From NCBI GenBank assembly GCA_027490145.1, contig JAIXYQ010000002.1, positions 1 to 64,000 on the forward strand: DNA of 64,000 bases. Direction: 5' to 3'. Below the pieces are notes generated by a model. The model was given only the letters and a program-made list of their open reading frames with translations. It was not told the origin of the DNA and did not search any database. Origin of the DNA: Planctomycetaceae bacterium (GTDB lineage: Bacteria; Planctomycetota; Phycisphaerae; Phycisphaerales; SM1A02). How positions within the stretch are numbered: position 1 is the first letter of the stretch; each line of letters begins with the position of its first letter. The position numbers and the translations under genes were made by a program. Positions 35,140 to 44,150 of this stretch are shown one piece after another.

Positions 35140-36147
35140 TCAGGCCTGAACCGTGGGGGTGAAGCCCTCGGGAAGGCGCATGCCGAGGCTCAGGCCATGC
35201 TCGGCGAGCTTGTCCTCGACCTCGCGCAGGCTGGTCTTGCCGAACGCGCGGATCTGGAGCAGGTCGTCGATGGTGCGGGTGACGAGTTCGTGGACGAAGC
35301 GGACCTGAGCGCTCTCGAGGCAGTTGCTCGAGCGGACGCCGAGCTCGAGGCCGGTGACCGGCATGGAGAGCTTGCGGAAGAGCTCTTCCTCGCTGGCGGT
35401 CTCGGCGCCGATGCCCTGGATGGCCAGCGTTTCCCCGGCCGTCGCGTACTGCACGAACGGGTTGAGGTGCTTGCGCATGATCTTGGCGGCCTCGACCACG
35501 GCCATCTCGGGGGTGACGGTGCCGTTGGTCCACACGTCCAGGATGAGCTTGTCGTAGTTCGTCCGCTGGCCGACGCGGGTGGCCTCGACGCGGTAACGCA
35601 CGCGCTGCACGGGGCTGAAGATCGCGTCGATCGGGATGACGCCGACGACCTGCTCCTGGCCGTTGGTGTACTGCTCGCTGGCCGGCTGGTAGCCGCGACC
35701 GCGCTCGACGGTGAGCTGCATCTCGAGCGACACATCACCGGTCAGCGTGGCGATGTGGCGTTCCTTGTTGACGATCATCACGCCGGTCGGGCACTCGATG
35801 TGCTCGGCGGTGACGGCGCCCTTGCCCTTGGCGCGCAGACGAAGGACCTGCGATTCATCGCCATCCATGTCCACGATCAGGTCCTTGCAGTTGAGCAGGA
35901 TCTCGGTCACGTCCTCCAGCACGCCGGGGATGGTGCTGAACTCGTGCGACACGCCACCGATCTGCACGCTGGTGACCGCGGCGCCCTCGAGGCTCGAGAG
36001 CAGGATGCGGCGGATGCTGTTGCCGATGGTCGTGCCGAAGCCGCGTTCGAACGGCTCGGCCACGAAGCGGCCGAAGGTCTCGGTGCGCGAGGCGGGATCG
36101 ACGAGGACGGCGGCAGGAAGTTCGAGGCCGCGCCAACGGATGTGCAT
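35140..36147 (-). CDS. rpoA: RNA polymerase alpha subunit
   Basis: 335 residues, standard length. The N-terminal dimerisation domain contains GFGTTIGNSIRRILLSSLEGAAVTSVQI and PGVLEDVTEILLNCK. The C-terminal domain (about 255-325) contains SSNCLESAQVRFVHELV and KTSLREVEDKLAEHGLSLGM for UP-element and activator contacts. Downstream is rplQ after 27 bases. Upstream is a 150-base gap to rpsK with a promoter-like element where rpsD usually lies. Confidence 0.98.
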   Translation of the reverse strand: MHIRWRGLELPAAVLVDPASRTETFGRFVAEPFERGFGTTIGNSIRRILLSSLEGAAVTSVQIGGVSHEFSTIPGVLEDVTEILLNCKDLIVDMDGDESQVLRLRAKGKGAVTAEHIECPTGVMIVNKERHIATLTGDVSLEMQLTVERGRGYQPASEQYTNGQEQVVGVIPIDAIFSPVQRVRYRVEATRVGQRTNYDKLILDVWTNGTVTPEMAVVEAAKIMRKHLNPFVQYATAGETLAIQGIGAETASEEELFRKLSMPVTGLELGVRSSNCLESAQVRFVHELVTRTIDDLLQIRAFGKTSLREVEDKLAEHGLSLGMRLPEGFTPTVQA

Positions 36148-36273
36148 GGTGAGTCTCCAAGGTCCGGCAGGACAGGTTCTTCGGGACCGGTCACCCTGCC
36201 TCGATCGGATGCTCCAAGCCGCTGCCGGGCGGCCCGGGCCCCTTCGGTGAGGCGGGGAAAATTTGGACGGATC

Positions 36274-36279
36274 AGTGTA
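36274..36279 (-). promoter_or_regulatory. Internal -10 element upstream of rpoA
   Basis: TACACT on the minus strand lies in the 150-base gap between rpsK and rpoA. The same hexamer is the -10 candidate at the cystathionine beta-synthase start. Initiation here would give rpoA-rplQ a leader of about 120 bases, GC-rich and able to fold. No gene is in the gap. Confidence 0.45.
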
Positions 36280-36297
36280 GCGGACGGACCGCGTTCA

Positions 36298-36672
36298 TCA
36301 CATGCGGCGCTTCTTGGGTGCCCGGCAGCCGTTGTGCGGCACGCCGGTGTGATCCTCGATGGTGAGCACGCGCAGGCCGGCAGCGCCAAGGGCGGTGACG
36401 GCGCTCTCGCGGCCAGGGCCGGGGCCCTTCACGCGGACATCGCACTCGCGCATGCCCACGCGCTTGGCCTTGCTCGCGGCGCGCTCGCTCGCGCGGCTGG
36501 CGGCGAACGGGGTCGCCTTGCGGGCGCCCTTGAACCCGGCCGTGCCGGCCGAGTCCCACGCCACCGTCTCGCCATTGAGGTCGGTGATGGTGACGATGGT
36601 GTTGTTGAAGGACGCGTGCACGTGCACGATGCCCTTGACGACGCTCTTGCGGACCTTCTTCTTGGTAGCCAT
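36298..36672 (-). CDS. rpsK: 30S ribosomal protein S11
   Basis: 124 residues. The blocks [27 protein letters not shown] and CRAPKKRRM at the C-terminus identify S11, part of the 30S platform. It follows rpsM after 30 bases. In most bacteria rpsD comes next; here the gene after it is rpoA. Confidence 0.97.
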   Translation of the reverse strand: MATKKKVRKSVVKGIVHVHASFNNTIVTITDLNGETVAWDSAGTAGFKGARKATPFAASRASERAASKAKRVGMRECDVRVKGPGPGRESAVTALGAAGLRVLTIEDHTGVPHNGCRAPKKRRM

Positions 36673-36702
36673 GGTGTTTTCCTTGGGGGGATCCGGGCCG
36701 GA

Positions 36703-37080
36703 TCAGCCCTTCACGCCCTTCTTGCCGGCGACCGTCTTCTTGCGGCCCTTGCGGGTACGGGAGTTGGTGCGGGTGCGCTGGCCACGGGCCGGAAGGCCCT
36801 TGCGGTGGCGGTCGCCGCGGTACGAGTGGATTTCCTTGAGGCGCTGGATCTGGGTCTGCACCTGGCGGCGCAGGGCGCCCTCGACGAGGTGGCTCTCGTC
36901 GATCTCGGCGGCGATGGCCGCGAGCTCCTGGTCATTCAGCGTGTGAGCGCGGCGATCGGGATCGATGCCGCACTTGCCCAGGATGTCGGTCGCGACCTTC
37001 TGGCCGATCCCGTGGACATACTGGAGGGACACGATGATCTTCTTCTTCTCGGGGATGTCGACGCCTGCGATACGTGGCAT
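36703..37080 (-). CDS. rpsM: 30S ribosomal protein S13
   Basis: 125 residues of the 30S head protein contacting the 50S (bridges B1a/b) and P-site tRNA. MPRIAGVDIPEKKKIIVSLQYVHGIG opens it and the basic tail RGQRTRTNSRTRKG ends the conserved part. It lies 25 bases after the small rpmJ gene. Confidence 0.97.
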   Translation of the reverse strand: MPRIAGVDIPEKKKIIVSLQYVHGIGQKVATDILGKCGIDPDRRAHTLNDQELAAIAAEIDESHLVEGALRRQVQTQIQRLKEIHSYRGDRHRKGLPARGQRTRTNSRTRKGRKKTVAGKKGVKG

Positions 37081-37105
37081 GGTCTGGTCCTTTCGGTTCG
37101 GTCTT

Positions 37106-37222
37106 TCAGCCCTGCCGCTGCTTCAGGCGGGGATTCTTCTTGTTGATGACGATGCGCTTGCCCTTGCGGATGACGATCTGGCAATCCTTGGTGCGGCGCT
37201 TGATGCTGCTTCGGACTTTCAT
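37106..37222 (-). CDS. rpmJ: 50S ribosomal protein L36, zinc-less form
   Basis: A 38-residue protein beginning [20 protein letters not shown] and ending [11 protein letters not shown], clearly L36. The usual C-X2-C-X12-C-X4-H zinc ribbon is gone: only one cysteine (residue 14) remains, so this is the C-minus type. It sits in the conserved place between infA and rpsM. The loss parallels S14 in the same operon and points to zinc-independent ribosomes. Confidence 0.93.
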   Translation of the reverse strand: MKVRSSIKRRTKDCQIVIRKGKRIVINKKNPRLKQRQG

Positions 37223-37260
37223 GGTGTGCTCCGTGTGGTTCGTTCAGGCGTGCTGGCAGC

Positions 37261-37479
37261 TCACTGCTGGCGGAAGACGATCCGACCCTTGGTCATGTCG
37301 TACGGGCTGAGTTCGACGGTGACCCGATCGCCGGGGGTGATGCGGATGAAGAACTTCCTCATCTTGCCGCTCACGTAGGCGATGATCTCCTGGTTGTTCG
37401 GAAGCTTGACGCGGAACTTGCTGTCCGGCAGCGCTTCCGTGACTTCAGCTTCGAGCGAGATCTTGTCTTCCTTGGGCAT
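37261..37479 (-). CDS. infA: Translation initiation factor IF-1
   Basis: 72 residues, the exact family length. An S1-type OB fold with [43 protein letters not shown]. It blocks the A site in the initiation complex. Longer upstream readings of this frame run antisense or through secY and are shadows. The order secY-infA-rpmJ is kept, without adk and map between. Confidence 0.97.
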   Translation of the reverse strand: MPKEDKISLEAEVTEALPDSKFRVKLPNNQEIIAYVSGKMRKFFIRITPGDRVTVELSPYDMTKGRIVFRQQ

Positions 37480-37517
37480 GGGCTCCTTCTTGGTGGTGCG
37501 GTGTGGTGGTCTTGGGC

Positions 37518-38930
37518 TCAGGTCGCCCGGGCGCTCCGGATGCGCGGGCCGTCCTGGGCGCCGTCGCTGAGGAAGCCCGAGTAGTTGCGCATGAGGAGGT
37601 TCGCCTCCAGGCGCTGGACGATGTCGAGGGCGACGCTGACCACGATCAGCAGGCCGGTGCCGCCGAGGAACTGGCTGACGTACGGCGGCACGCCGAAGGC
37701 CTCGGAGACGAGCGTGGGGATGATCGCGATGACGCAGAGGAAGCCGGCGCCCACGTACGTGATGCGGCTGATGACGTCCTCGAGGTACTCGGCCGTGCGC
37801 GGGCCGGGGCGCACGTTGGGGATGAAGCTGCCGTGTTCCTTGAGCTGCTTGCTCATCTCCTCGGGCGACATCTGGATGGTCACCCAGAAGTAGCTGAAGA
37901 CGTAGATGAGCACGATCTCGACGAGCACGTACGGGTACGCGCCCATCTGGAAGTTCTGCGCGAGGAAGGCGGTCGACTCGACGAGCCACTGGCTCCAGCC
38001 ACCCGAGGTGGCCAGGCCGGCGAGCCAGCCCAGGATCATGCTCGGGAAGATCATCAGGCTGCTCGCGAAGATGATCGGCATGACGCCGGCGTGGTTCAGG
38101 CGCAGCGGCAGGTAGTGACGGCCACCGCCATACATGCGACGGCCGGACACGTGCTTGGCCTGCTGGATCGGGATCCGCCGCGTGGCCACGGTCATGATGA
38201 CCGCACCCATGACGACCGCCACGAAGCAGGCGACCAGCAGGATCAGGCCGAGCGCGCCGACCTTGCCGTCGGAGGCCTGGACGCTCGGGTTGAAGTTGTC
38301 GAACAGCCACTGGATCGCGGCCGGCATGCGGGCCAGGATGCCCGCGGTCAGGATGATCGAGATGCCGTTGCCGATGCCGAACTTGTCGATCTGCTCGCCA
38401 AGCCACATCAGGAACAGGCTGCCGGCCACGAGCGCCGTCACGCCCGAGACGTAGAACACCATGCGTCCGCCGCCCGACACGTACTGGGGCTCGACCAGGT
38501 TCTGGCTGTAGAGGTAACCCAGCCACATGAAGCCCTGCACGAAGCAGAGCGCCACGGTGGCGTAGCGGGTGTACTCCATCACCTTCTGCTGGCCCGACAT
38601 GCCTTCCTTCTTGAGCGCGGCCAGCGGCGGGTAGACCGTCTGGAGCAGCTGGAAGATGATCGATGCCGTGATGTACGGAGCGATGCCGAGGCCGAACACC
38701 GTGCTCTGCTGCAGGCTGCCGCCCGAGAAGATGCTGGCGAACTGGAGCAGGCGACCGAAGCCCGTGGCATCTTCCGTGGCCTTCTCGGCCAGGTTCGACA
38801 GCGCGGCCTGGTCGACCCCGATGAGCGGGATCCAGAAGCCGACGCGGTAGATGACCAGCATGCCCAGCGTGAAGAGCACGCGGTTGCGCAGGTCAGGGAT
38901 GCGGAAGATGTTCAGGAAGGCGCTCAGCAT
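37518..38930 (-). CDS. secY: Protein translocase subunit SecY
   Basis: The central channel of the Sec translocon, 470 residues with ten predicted membrane helices. Family marks include the first helix after [22 protein letters not shown], the plug region after the second helix, [14 protein letters not shown] near 155, and [23 protein letters not shown] near 380. An enlarged periplasmic loop follows helix 1 (about 40-70). It follows rplO after 10 bases. Confidence 0.97.
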   Translation of the reverse strand: MLSAFLNIFRIPDLRNRVLFTLGMLVIYRVGFWIPLIGVDQAALSNLAEKATEDATGFGRLLQFASIFSGGSLQQSTVFGLGIAPYITASIIFQLLQTVYPPLAALKKEGMSGQQKVMEYTRYATVALCFVQGFMWLGYLYSQNLVEPQYVSGGGRMVFYVSGVTALVAGSLFLMWLGEQIDKFGIGNGISIILTAGILARMPAAIQWLFDNFNPSVQASDGKVGALGLILLVACFVAVVMGAVIMTVATRRIPIQQAKHVSGRRMYGGGRHYLPLRLNHAGVMPIIFASSLMIFPSMILGWLAGLATSGGWSQWLVESTAFLAQNFQMGAYPYVLVEIVLIYVFSYFWVTIQMSPEEMSKQLKEHGSFIPNVRPGPRTAEYLEDVISRITYVGAGFLCVIAIIPTLVSEAFGVPPYVSQFLGGTGLLIVVSVALDIVQRLEANLLMRNYSGFLSDGAQDGPRIRSARAT

Positions 38931-38940
38931 GGGATGGGCA

Positions 38941-39384
38941 TCACGCGACGGTGACGCTGCCGCCGGCCTTCTCGATCTTGGCCTTGGCGGTTTCCGAGAA
39001 CTTGCCGGCGGTCACCGAGAGCTTCTTGGCGAGGTCGCCGGTGCCGAGCACCTTGACCGGGAGCTTGCGGTTGCGGACCAGGCCCACCTTGACCAGCGCG
39101 TCCAGGTCGACCTGGGCGCCGGCGTCGAAGTGCTTTTCGAGGTCCGACACGTTCACGACGGCGTAGGTCGTCGCGAAGGCGTTCTTGAAGCCGATCTTGG
39201 GGAAGCGACGCATGAGCGGCGTCGAACCACCCATGTAGCCGGGACGGCTCGTCCAGCCGGCGCGGCTCTTGGCGCCCTTGTGGCCACGACGGCTGGTTCC
39301 GCCGATGCCCGAGCCTTCACCGCGGCCGCGACGCATGCGCTTGGTGTGCGCGCCGGCCTTCTTCGTAATGTCATGGATCATCAT
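38941..39384 (-). CDS. rplO: 50S ribosomal protein L15
   Basis: 147 residues. The Gly/Arg-rich N-terminal loop (RMRRGRGEGSGIGGTSRRGHKGAKSRAG) and the C-terminal globular domain (VKVLGTGDLAKKLSVTAGKFSETAKAKIEKAGG) are typical. L30, whose gene normally lies between rpsE and rplO, is absent: only 45 bases separate the neighbours. Confidence 0.97.
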   Translation of the reverse strand: MMIHDITKKAGAHTKRMRRGRGEGSGIGGTSRRGHKGAKSRAGWTSRPGYMGGSTPLMRRFPKIGFKNAFATTYAVVNVSDLEKHFDAGAQVDLDALVKVGLVRNRKLPVKVLGTGDLAKKLSVTAGKFSETAKAKIEKAGGSVTVA

Positions 39385-39429
39385 GTGAGCTGCGCTCCTC
39401 TGTGTTCGTTCGTGTGCGGGTGACCGGGA

Positions 39430-40164
39430 TCAGCCTGCCGAAGGGGCATCGGCTGCGGGTGCTTCGGTGGTCGGTGCGGCAGGTGCAGCGGCGGGCGCCT
39501 CGCCCCCACCACCACCCTCGAAGCGGCGACCGCCGCCGCCACCGCGCGGACCGCCACGGCCGCCACGGCCGCCACGACGCTCATCGCCGACGGTGTTGAC
39601 CGGGGCCTGGGCGCGCGGGCCGCCCGACGACTTGGGCATGAACGCCATGCCGCGCGCGATGGCATCTTCCACGGCGGTCGTGCCGAGGGTGACGCCACGC
39701 AGCGCTTCAATGCGCTCGCGGGTCTGCAGCATGGCCAGCGCCTCGAAGGTGGCCTTGACCAGGTTCTTCGGGTTGCTGCTGCCGTAGCACTTGCTGAGGC
39801 AATCCTTCACGCCGAGCAGTTCGAGCACAGCGCGCACGGCGGCGCCGGCCTTGATGCCCGTTCCGGGGCTCGCCGGCACCAGCACGACCTTCGAGGCACC
39901 GAAGCGCCCTTCGACGGTGTGCGGCACGGTCGTGGCCTGCACCGGGTAGCGCTTGGTCTTGCGACGCGCTTCGCGGGTGGCCTTCTCGACGGCCTGCGGG
40001 ACCTGGTTGCTCTTCGCGTAGCCCACGCCGACCTCGCCGCGGCGATTGCCGACGACGACGAGTGCGGCGAAGCTGAAGCGACGGCCGCCGGCGACCGTGG
40101 AGCTGGTGCGGTAGACGCCCACGGTGATGGCGTCGGTTCCGTTGTCTTCAAGCATCTCTGCCAT
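39430..40164 (-). CDS. rpsE: 30S ribosomal protein S5 with RGG-like tail
   Basis: S5 helps decoding fidelity and mRNA unwinding on the 30S. The core (about 10-180) is normal, with the double-stranded RNA-binding part (VVVGNRRGEVGVGYAKSNQVPQAV) and LLGVKDCLSKCYGSSNPKNLVKATFEAL. At 244 residues it exceeds the usual 166. The extra C-terminus (about 183-244) holds a run of Arg-Gly-Gly repeats followed by an Ala/Pro/Thr-rich end, resembling eukaryotic RGG boxes. Its coding DNA has simple GGC/CGC repeats. Confidence 0.96.
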   Translation of the reverse strand: MAEMLEDNGTDAITVGVYRTSSTVAGGRRFSFAALVVVGNRRGEVGVGYAKSNQVPQAVEKATREARRKTKRYPVQATTVPHTVEGRFGASKVVLVPASPGTGIKAGAAVRAVLELLGVKDCLSKCYGSSNPKNLVKATFEALAMLQTRERIEALRGVTLGTTAVEDAIARGMAFMPKSSGGPRAQAPVNTVGDERRGGRGGRGGPRGGGGGRRFEGGGGGEAPAAAPAAPTTEAPAADAPSAG

Positions 40165-40185
40165 TGGTGGTCCTTGGTGGTTGGC

Positions 40186-40545
40186 TCAGAACTGCAGGCC
40201 GGCGGTGCGAGCCGCGTCGGCGAGGGCCTTGATGCGGCCGTGGAATCGGAAACCGTTGCGGTCGAACACGACCTTCTGCACGCCAGCCTTCATGGCGCGC
40301 TCGGCGACGGCCTTGCCGACGGTCGCCGCAGCGGTGGAGTTGCCGCCCGGGGCCGCCCCATCGACGTCGCGGGTGCTGGCGCTCGCGAGCGTGCGGCCCG
40401 CGTAGTCGTCGATCACCTGCACGTAGATGTGCTTGAGCGAACGGAAGACGGTGAGGCGCGGGCGGTCCGGCGTCCCCTGGATGCGCTTGCGCAGGCCCTT
40501 CTTGCGACGGGTGCGCGCGGCGAGCTTCTTGGTGCACTTGTCCAT
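40186..40545 (-). CDS. rplR: 50S ribosomal protein L18
   Basis: 119 residues binding 5S rRNA. The start [20 protein letters not shown] and the block [20 protein letters not shown] are family marks, with [28 protein letters not shown] ending it. A short insertion ([10 protein letters not shown]) lies near residue 65. Twenty bases after rplF's downstream end it opens the rplR-rpsE pair. Confidence 0.96.
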   Translation of the reverse strand: MDKCTKKLAARTRRKKGLRKRIQGTPDRPRLTVFRSLKHIYVQVIDDYAGRTLASASTRDVDGAAPGGNSTAAATVGKAVAERAMKAGVQKVVFDRNGFRFHGRIKALADAARTAGLQF

Positions 40546-40564
40546 GGTCGTGTCCTTGGTGGAA

Positions 40565-41128
40565 TCAGGCGCCGAAGGCCTTGCCCTGCTTGCGCTGGAT
40601 GACTTCGTCGGAATACTTCACGCCCTTGCCGTTGTAGGGCTCGGGCTTGCGCTTGCTGCGGATGAGCGACGCGAAGGCGCCGACCTTCTGGCGGTCGATG
40701 CCGGTGATGGTGACGTTCACGCCCTGCTCCACGGCCACGGTCAGGCCATCGGGGATGGCGAGTTCGATCGGGTCGGCGTAACCGAGCTTGAGGGTGATCT
40801 TCTTGCCGGCGACCTTGGCATCCCAGCCGACGCCGACGATCTCGAGCTTGCGCTCGTAGCCCTTGGTCACGCCAGCGACCATGTTGTTCAGGGTCGCGCG
40901 GGTGGTGCCCCAGTAGGCACGGCGGTTGCCAACGTCGATCTTCGCCGGGTCGTCGACGGTGCAGGTGATGGCCTTCTCGGCCTCGCTGAAGTCCACCTTG
41001 ACCTCGGGACGGTAGACGAAGCTCGTCTTGCCCTTGGGCCCTTCGATGCTGACGGTGCGGCTGGCGGCGTTGACCGCGACCTTCACCCCGCCGGGGACCG
41101 GGATCGACTTCTTTCCGATGCGTGACAT
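40565..41128 (-). CDS. rplF: 50S ribosomal protein L6
   Basis: 187 residues with the two L6 repeats: [17 protein letters not shown] at the start and GYSHP-like [32 protein letters not shown] in the centre. [30 protein letters not shown] near the end is the conserved C-terminal motif. Standard place after rpsH. Confidence 0.97.
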   Translation of the reverse strand: MSRIGKKSIPVPGGVKVAVNAASRTVSIEGPKGKTSFVYRPEVKVDFSEAEKAITCTVDDPAKIDVGNRRAYWGTTRATLNNMVAGVTKGYERKLEIVGVGWDAKVAGKKITLKLGYADPIELAIPDGLTVAVEQGVNVTITGIDRQKVGAFASLIRSKRKPEPYNGKGVKYSDEVIQRKQGKAFGA

Positions 41129-41153
41129 GGTTCGCTCCTGTTGTTCCGGTGGT

Positions 41154-41552
41154 TCAGCTGACGGTGGCCACGACTTCGCCGCCGACGCGCATCTCGCGCG
41201 CCTTGCGGTCGCTCATGACGCCACGGCTCGTGCTCACGATGGCGATGCCGAGGCCCTGCTGCGGACGCGGCAGCGAGTCACAGCCCTTGTAGATGCGGCA
41301 GCCCACGCTCGAGACGCGCTCGAGGCGGTGGATCAGGCTCTCGCCGCGCTCGCCGTACTTCAGGGCGACGCGGAGCACGCCCTGCCGGCCGTCATCGACG
41401 ACCTCGAAGCCGCCGAGGTAGCCCTCGTCCACGAGCACCTGGAGGATGCCGCGGTTCAGCTTGTTGTTCAGGCAGGTCACGCTCTTGCGGTTCTGCTTCA
41501 CCGCATTGCGGATGCGGGTGAGCATGTCGGCAGTCAGGTCTTGGAGGCTCAT
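41154..41552 (-). CDS. rpsH: 30S ribosomal protein S8
   Basis: 132 residues. Starts MSLQDLTADMLTRIRNAVKQNRKSV and ends with GLGIAIVSTSRGVMSDRKAREMRVGGEVVATVS, the family signature. In E. coli S8 is the spc-operon translational repressor; whether its mRNA site exists here is not visible to me. Confidence 0.97.
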   Translation of the reverse strand: MSLQDLTADMLTRIRNAVKQNRKSVTCLNNKLNRGILQVLVDEGYLGGFEVVDDGRQGVLRVALKYGERGESLIHRLERVSSVGCRIYKGCDSLPRPQQGLGIAIVSTSRGVMSDRKAREMRVGGEVVATVS

Positions 41553-41577
41553 GTGTTGCTCCTGGGTTCGGTGTCGA

Positions 41578-41763
41578 TCACCAGCTCGCCTTGCGCATGC
41601 CCGGGATGAGGCCCTGGAGGGCCAGCTCGCGGAGCATGATGCGGCTGATGCGGAACTTGCGGTAATAGCCGCGGGCGCGGCCGGTCAGCTCGCAGCGATT
41701 GCGCTTGCGGGTGCTGAACTTGGGGGTCTGCTTCATTCGGGCGAAGGTGCGCTTGCTTGCCAT
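41578..41763 (-). CDS. rpsN: 30S ribosomal protein S14, short zinc-less form
   Basis: 61 residues, the length of the zinc-containing (type Z) S14, with the usual ends ([20 protein letters not shown], then [16 protein letters not shown]). Only one cysteine is left: the CxxC pairs that bind zinc in short S14 read CELT and RISRIM here. This is a short C-minus S14. It lies in the conserved rplE-rpsN-rpsH order. The same zinc loss occurs in L36 nearby. Confidence 0.95.
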   Translation of the reverse strand: MASKRTFARMKQTPKFSTRKRNRCELTGRARGYYRKFRISRIMLRELALQGLIPGMRKASW

Positions 41764-41780
41764 GGTTGGTCCTTCGTTGG

Positions 41781-42386
41781 TCAGGCGATGCGCTTGCCGT
41801 TCTCGTCACGCCGCTCGAACGGCATGCCGAGTTCACCGAGGGCGAAGCGGCTCATCTTGGGGTTGCTGTTGCGGAACACGACGTTGATGTTCATGCCATG
41901 GCTGAAGTTGACGTTTGCCATGTTGATCTCGGGCCACACCGACTGTTCGGTCAGGCCGCACGAGTACGACCCACCCTTGTCGAAGGCACGGTCGCCGAGA
42001 CCGCGGAAGTCCTTGATGCGGGGCGTGGCCAGGTTGATGAAGCGATCCATGAAGGACCACATGCGCTCACGGCGCAGGGTGACCATGAAGCCGCTCGGGG
42101 CGCCTTCGCGCACCTTGAAGTTGCTCACGCTCTTCTTCGCGAGCACCATGATCGGCTTCTGGCCGCTGATGGTCTTCAGCGTGCCGATGACCGTGTCGCG
42201 GTACTCGGGCTTGAGCTTCTGGTTCTCGAGCTGCTTGCCGACGCCCACGTTGATGACGATCTTCTCGATCGTGGGCGCCTGGTTGACGTTGACCAGGCCG
42301 AACTCCTTCATGAGCTTCGGCGTGACGGTCTCGGCGAACAGCTGCTGCAGCCGGGGGGTCGGGGTGGATGGGACGGCGTGAGGCAT
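41781..42386 (-). CDS. rplE: 50S ribosomal protein L5
   Basis: 201 residues from ATG 42386, which has CGGAG 5 bases upstream; a GTG overlapping the rplX stop (42407) would add 7 residues and is less likely. [14 protein letters not shown]-like [49 protein letters not shown] and RGLG-type motifs are typical. L5 binds 5S rRNA and bridges to S13. It carries about 15 extra residues at the N-terminus. Confidence 0.96.
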   Translation of the reverse strand: MPHAVPSTPTPRLQQLFAETVTPKLMKEFGLVNVNQAPTIEKIVINVGVGKQLENQKLKPEYRDTVIGTLKTISGQKPIMVLAKKSVSNFKVREGAPSGFMVTLRRERMWSFMDRFINLATPRIKDFRGLGDRAFDKGGSYSCGLTEQSVWPEINMANVNFSHGMNINVVFRNSNPKMSRFALGELGMPFERRDENGKRIA

Positions 42387-42403
42387 GGTGGTGGCTCCGG
42401 GGC

Positions 42404-42751
42404 TCACTTGGCCTTCTTGGCGGTGCGGGGACCGTGCAGCGTGGAGAGTTCGGCACCATTGCGGGCCGCCACGCGCACCTTCGAACCATCGGCCTTGGTG
42501 GCGAAGCGCACGCGGGTGGGCTTGCCATCGACGACCGGGCTCACGTTGCTCATGTGGATGGGAAGTTCCATCTCGACGATCGCGCCTTGGGGGCGGCCCT
42601 GGGTGGGCTTCAGGTGGCGCTTGTGGATGTTCACGCCGCGCACCACGACCCGATTGGCCTTGGTGTCGACCGAGACGATCTCGCCGGTCTTGCCCTTGTC
42701 ATCACCGGCGGTGACGATGACGACGTCACCCTTCTTCACGTGCGCTGGCAT
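42404..42751 (-). CDS. rplX: 50S ribosomal protein L24
   Basis: 115 residues with the KOW motif at the N-terminus (HVKKGDVVIVTAGDDKGKTGEIVSVD) and NIHKRHLKPTQGRPQGAIVEMELPIHMSNV. L24 starts 50S assembly. The ATG forms a TGATG overlap with the rplN stop. Confidence 0.96.
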   Translation of the reverse strand: MPAHVKKGDVVIVTAGDDKGKTGEIVSVDTKANRVVVRGVNIHKRHLKPTQGRPQGAIVEMELPIHMSNVSPVVDGKPTRVRFATKADGSKVRVAARNGAELSTLHGPRTAKKAK

Positions 42752-43137
42752 CAGACCACCTCCGTCGCAAGGCTGACGATCTTCATGTAGTTCTTCTCGC
42801 GGAGCTCGCGGGCGACCGCACCGAAGATGCGGGTGCCGCGCGGATTGCCGTCGTCGTCGATCAGCACGCACGCGTTCGTGTCGAAGCGGACGTAGCTGCC
42901 GTCGTCGCGGCGCACCGGGTACGACGCTCGCACGATCACGGCCTTGGCCTTGTCGCCGCTCTTCACGTCGCCGTTGGGGATCGCGCTCTTGATGGCCACG
43001 ACGACCTTGTCGCCGACGGTCATGGTGAGGCGACGGAAGCGACCGCGGGCGGTGCTCGCGCCGAGCACGCCGATGACCATCACTTCCTTGGCGCCGCTGT
43101 TGTCAGCGACATCGAGCCTGGTTTCCTTCTGGATCAT
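42751..43137 (-). CDS. rplN: 50S ribosomal protein L14
   Basis: 128 residues. [26 protein letters not shown] and the central [30 protein letters not shown] block are diagnostic. A six-residue expansion relative to the usual 122 is near residue 30. It follows rpsQ after 15 bases and overlaps rplX. Confidence 0.97.
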   Translation of the reverse strand: MIQKETRLDVADNSGAKEVMVIGVLGASTARGRFRRLTMTVGDKVVVAIKSAIPNGDVKSGDKAKAVIVRASYPVRRDDGSYVRFDTNACVLIDDDGNPRGTRIFGAVARELREKNYMKIVSLATEVV

Positions 43138-43152
43138 GTCAGTTGCCGGGCG

Positions 43153-43464
43153 TCAGGCGCCCGCCTCCTCTGGCTTGTATTCGAGACCGGCCGGCGCGCG
43201 CTCGACGATGCGCACGAGCGCCCACGACTTCGTCTTGGACACGGGACGGCACTCAGCCACCTCGACGCGGTCGCCGCGGCGGCTCTCGTTGTTCTCGTCG
43301 TGCACGTGCAGCACGGTGCGGCGCTGGACGAACTTGTTGTAGCGCGGGTGCTTGGCGACGTAGGCCACGACGACCTTGCGCGTCTTGCTGGTGCGGTCGC
43401 TCTCGACCACGCCCACCACGCGGGGGCTGTTCTCAGGCAGCACCAGGGGCTTCTTCAGGCTCAT
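43153..43464 (-). CDS. rpsQ: 30S ribosomal protein S17
   Basis: 103 residues, slightly long for the family (about 85). The OB-fold core is RVVGVVESDRTSKTRKVVVAYVAKHPRYNKFVQRRTVLHVHDENN, ending in VEVAECRPVSKTKSWALVRIVE. Extra residues lie at both ends. Its ATG overlaps the rpmC stop as ATGA. Confidence 0.96.
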   Translation of the reverse strand: MSLKKPLVLPENSPRVVGVVESDRTSKTRKVVVAYVAKHPRYNKFVQRRTVLHVHDENNESRRGDRVEVAECRPVSKTKSWALVRIVERAPAGLEYKPEEAGA

Positions 43465-43667
43465 CGGGCGGTCTCCTTCTTGGTGACGCGGGCGCTCTGC
43501 TCGGTCAGCAGGCGGGCCACGTCACGCTTGATCTTGCCGAACTGCGAGTGATCGTTGACCTTCTCGACCATGGTCTGCACGCGGAGGTCGTACAGGCGGC
43601 GCTTGAGCCCCTGCACCTCGGAGGAGATCTGTTCGTCGGTCAGCTTGCGGATGTCCTTGGCTTCCAT
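43461..43667 (-). CDS. rpmC: 50S ribosomal protein L29
   Basis: 68 residues forming two helices: MEAKDIRKLTDEQISSEVQGLKRRLYDLRVQ and FGKIKRDVARLLTEQSARV. L29 lies at the tunnel exit next to L23. The ATG at 43667 was chosen over an upstream one that would add residues unlike the family. It overlaps rpsQ as ATGA. Confidence 0.95.
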   Translation of the reverse strand: MEAKDIRKLTDEQISSEVQGLKRRLYDLRVQTMVEKVNDHSQFGKIKRDVARLLTEQSARVTKKETAR

Positions 43668-43692
43668 GTCTGGTTCCTCGGTTGGTCGTGGG

Positions 43693-44112
43693 TCAGACGG
43701 CCAGTCGACGGCCGACGAAGCGGCATCGGATGGGCATCTTGTGGGCGACGCGGGCGAGGGCCTGCTTGGCAAGCTCCTCGGACACGCCGGCGATCTCGAA
43801 CAGCATCGTTCCGGGCTTCACGCAGGCTGCCCAGTAGTCGACGTCGGCCTTGCCGGTACCCATTCGGGTCTCCAGCGGCTTCTTCGAGATGGACTTGTGC
43901 GGGAAGACGCGGATGTACAGCTTGCCCTGGCGACGCAGGAAGTGCTGGGCCGCGATGCGGCCGGCTTCGATCTGGCGCCCGCTCACCCAGTGGGTGTCGA
44001 GTGCCTGGAGGCCGTAGTCGCCATAGGCGACGTAATTGCCGCGCGTGGCGTTGCCCTTCATCTTGCCGCGCTGCATCTTGCGGTGCTTGACTCGTTTTGG
44101 CATCAAGGCCAT
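43693..44112 (-). CDS. rplP: 50S ribosomal protein L16
   Basis: 139 residues, full length. MPKRVKHRKMQRGKMKGNATRGN at the start, RIAAQHFLRRQGKLYIRVFPHKSISKKPLETRMGTGKADVDYW in the centre. L16 lies near the A-site tRNA in the peptidyl transferase region. Placed after rpsC in standard order. Confidence 0.97.
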   Translation of the reverse strand: MALMPKRVKHRKMQRGKMKGNATRGNYVAYGDYGLQALDTHWVSGRQIEAGRIAAQHFLRRQGKLYIRVFPHKSISKKPLETRMGTGKADVDYWAACVKPGTMLFEIAGVSEELAKQALARVAHKMPIRCRFVGRRLAV

Positions 44113-44150
44113 GGTTCAGTCCTCTCTGGGTCCGTTGGTCGTTGTGGAAC

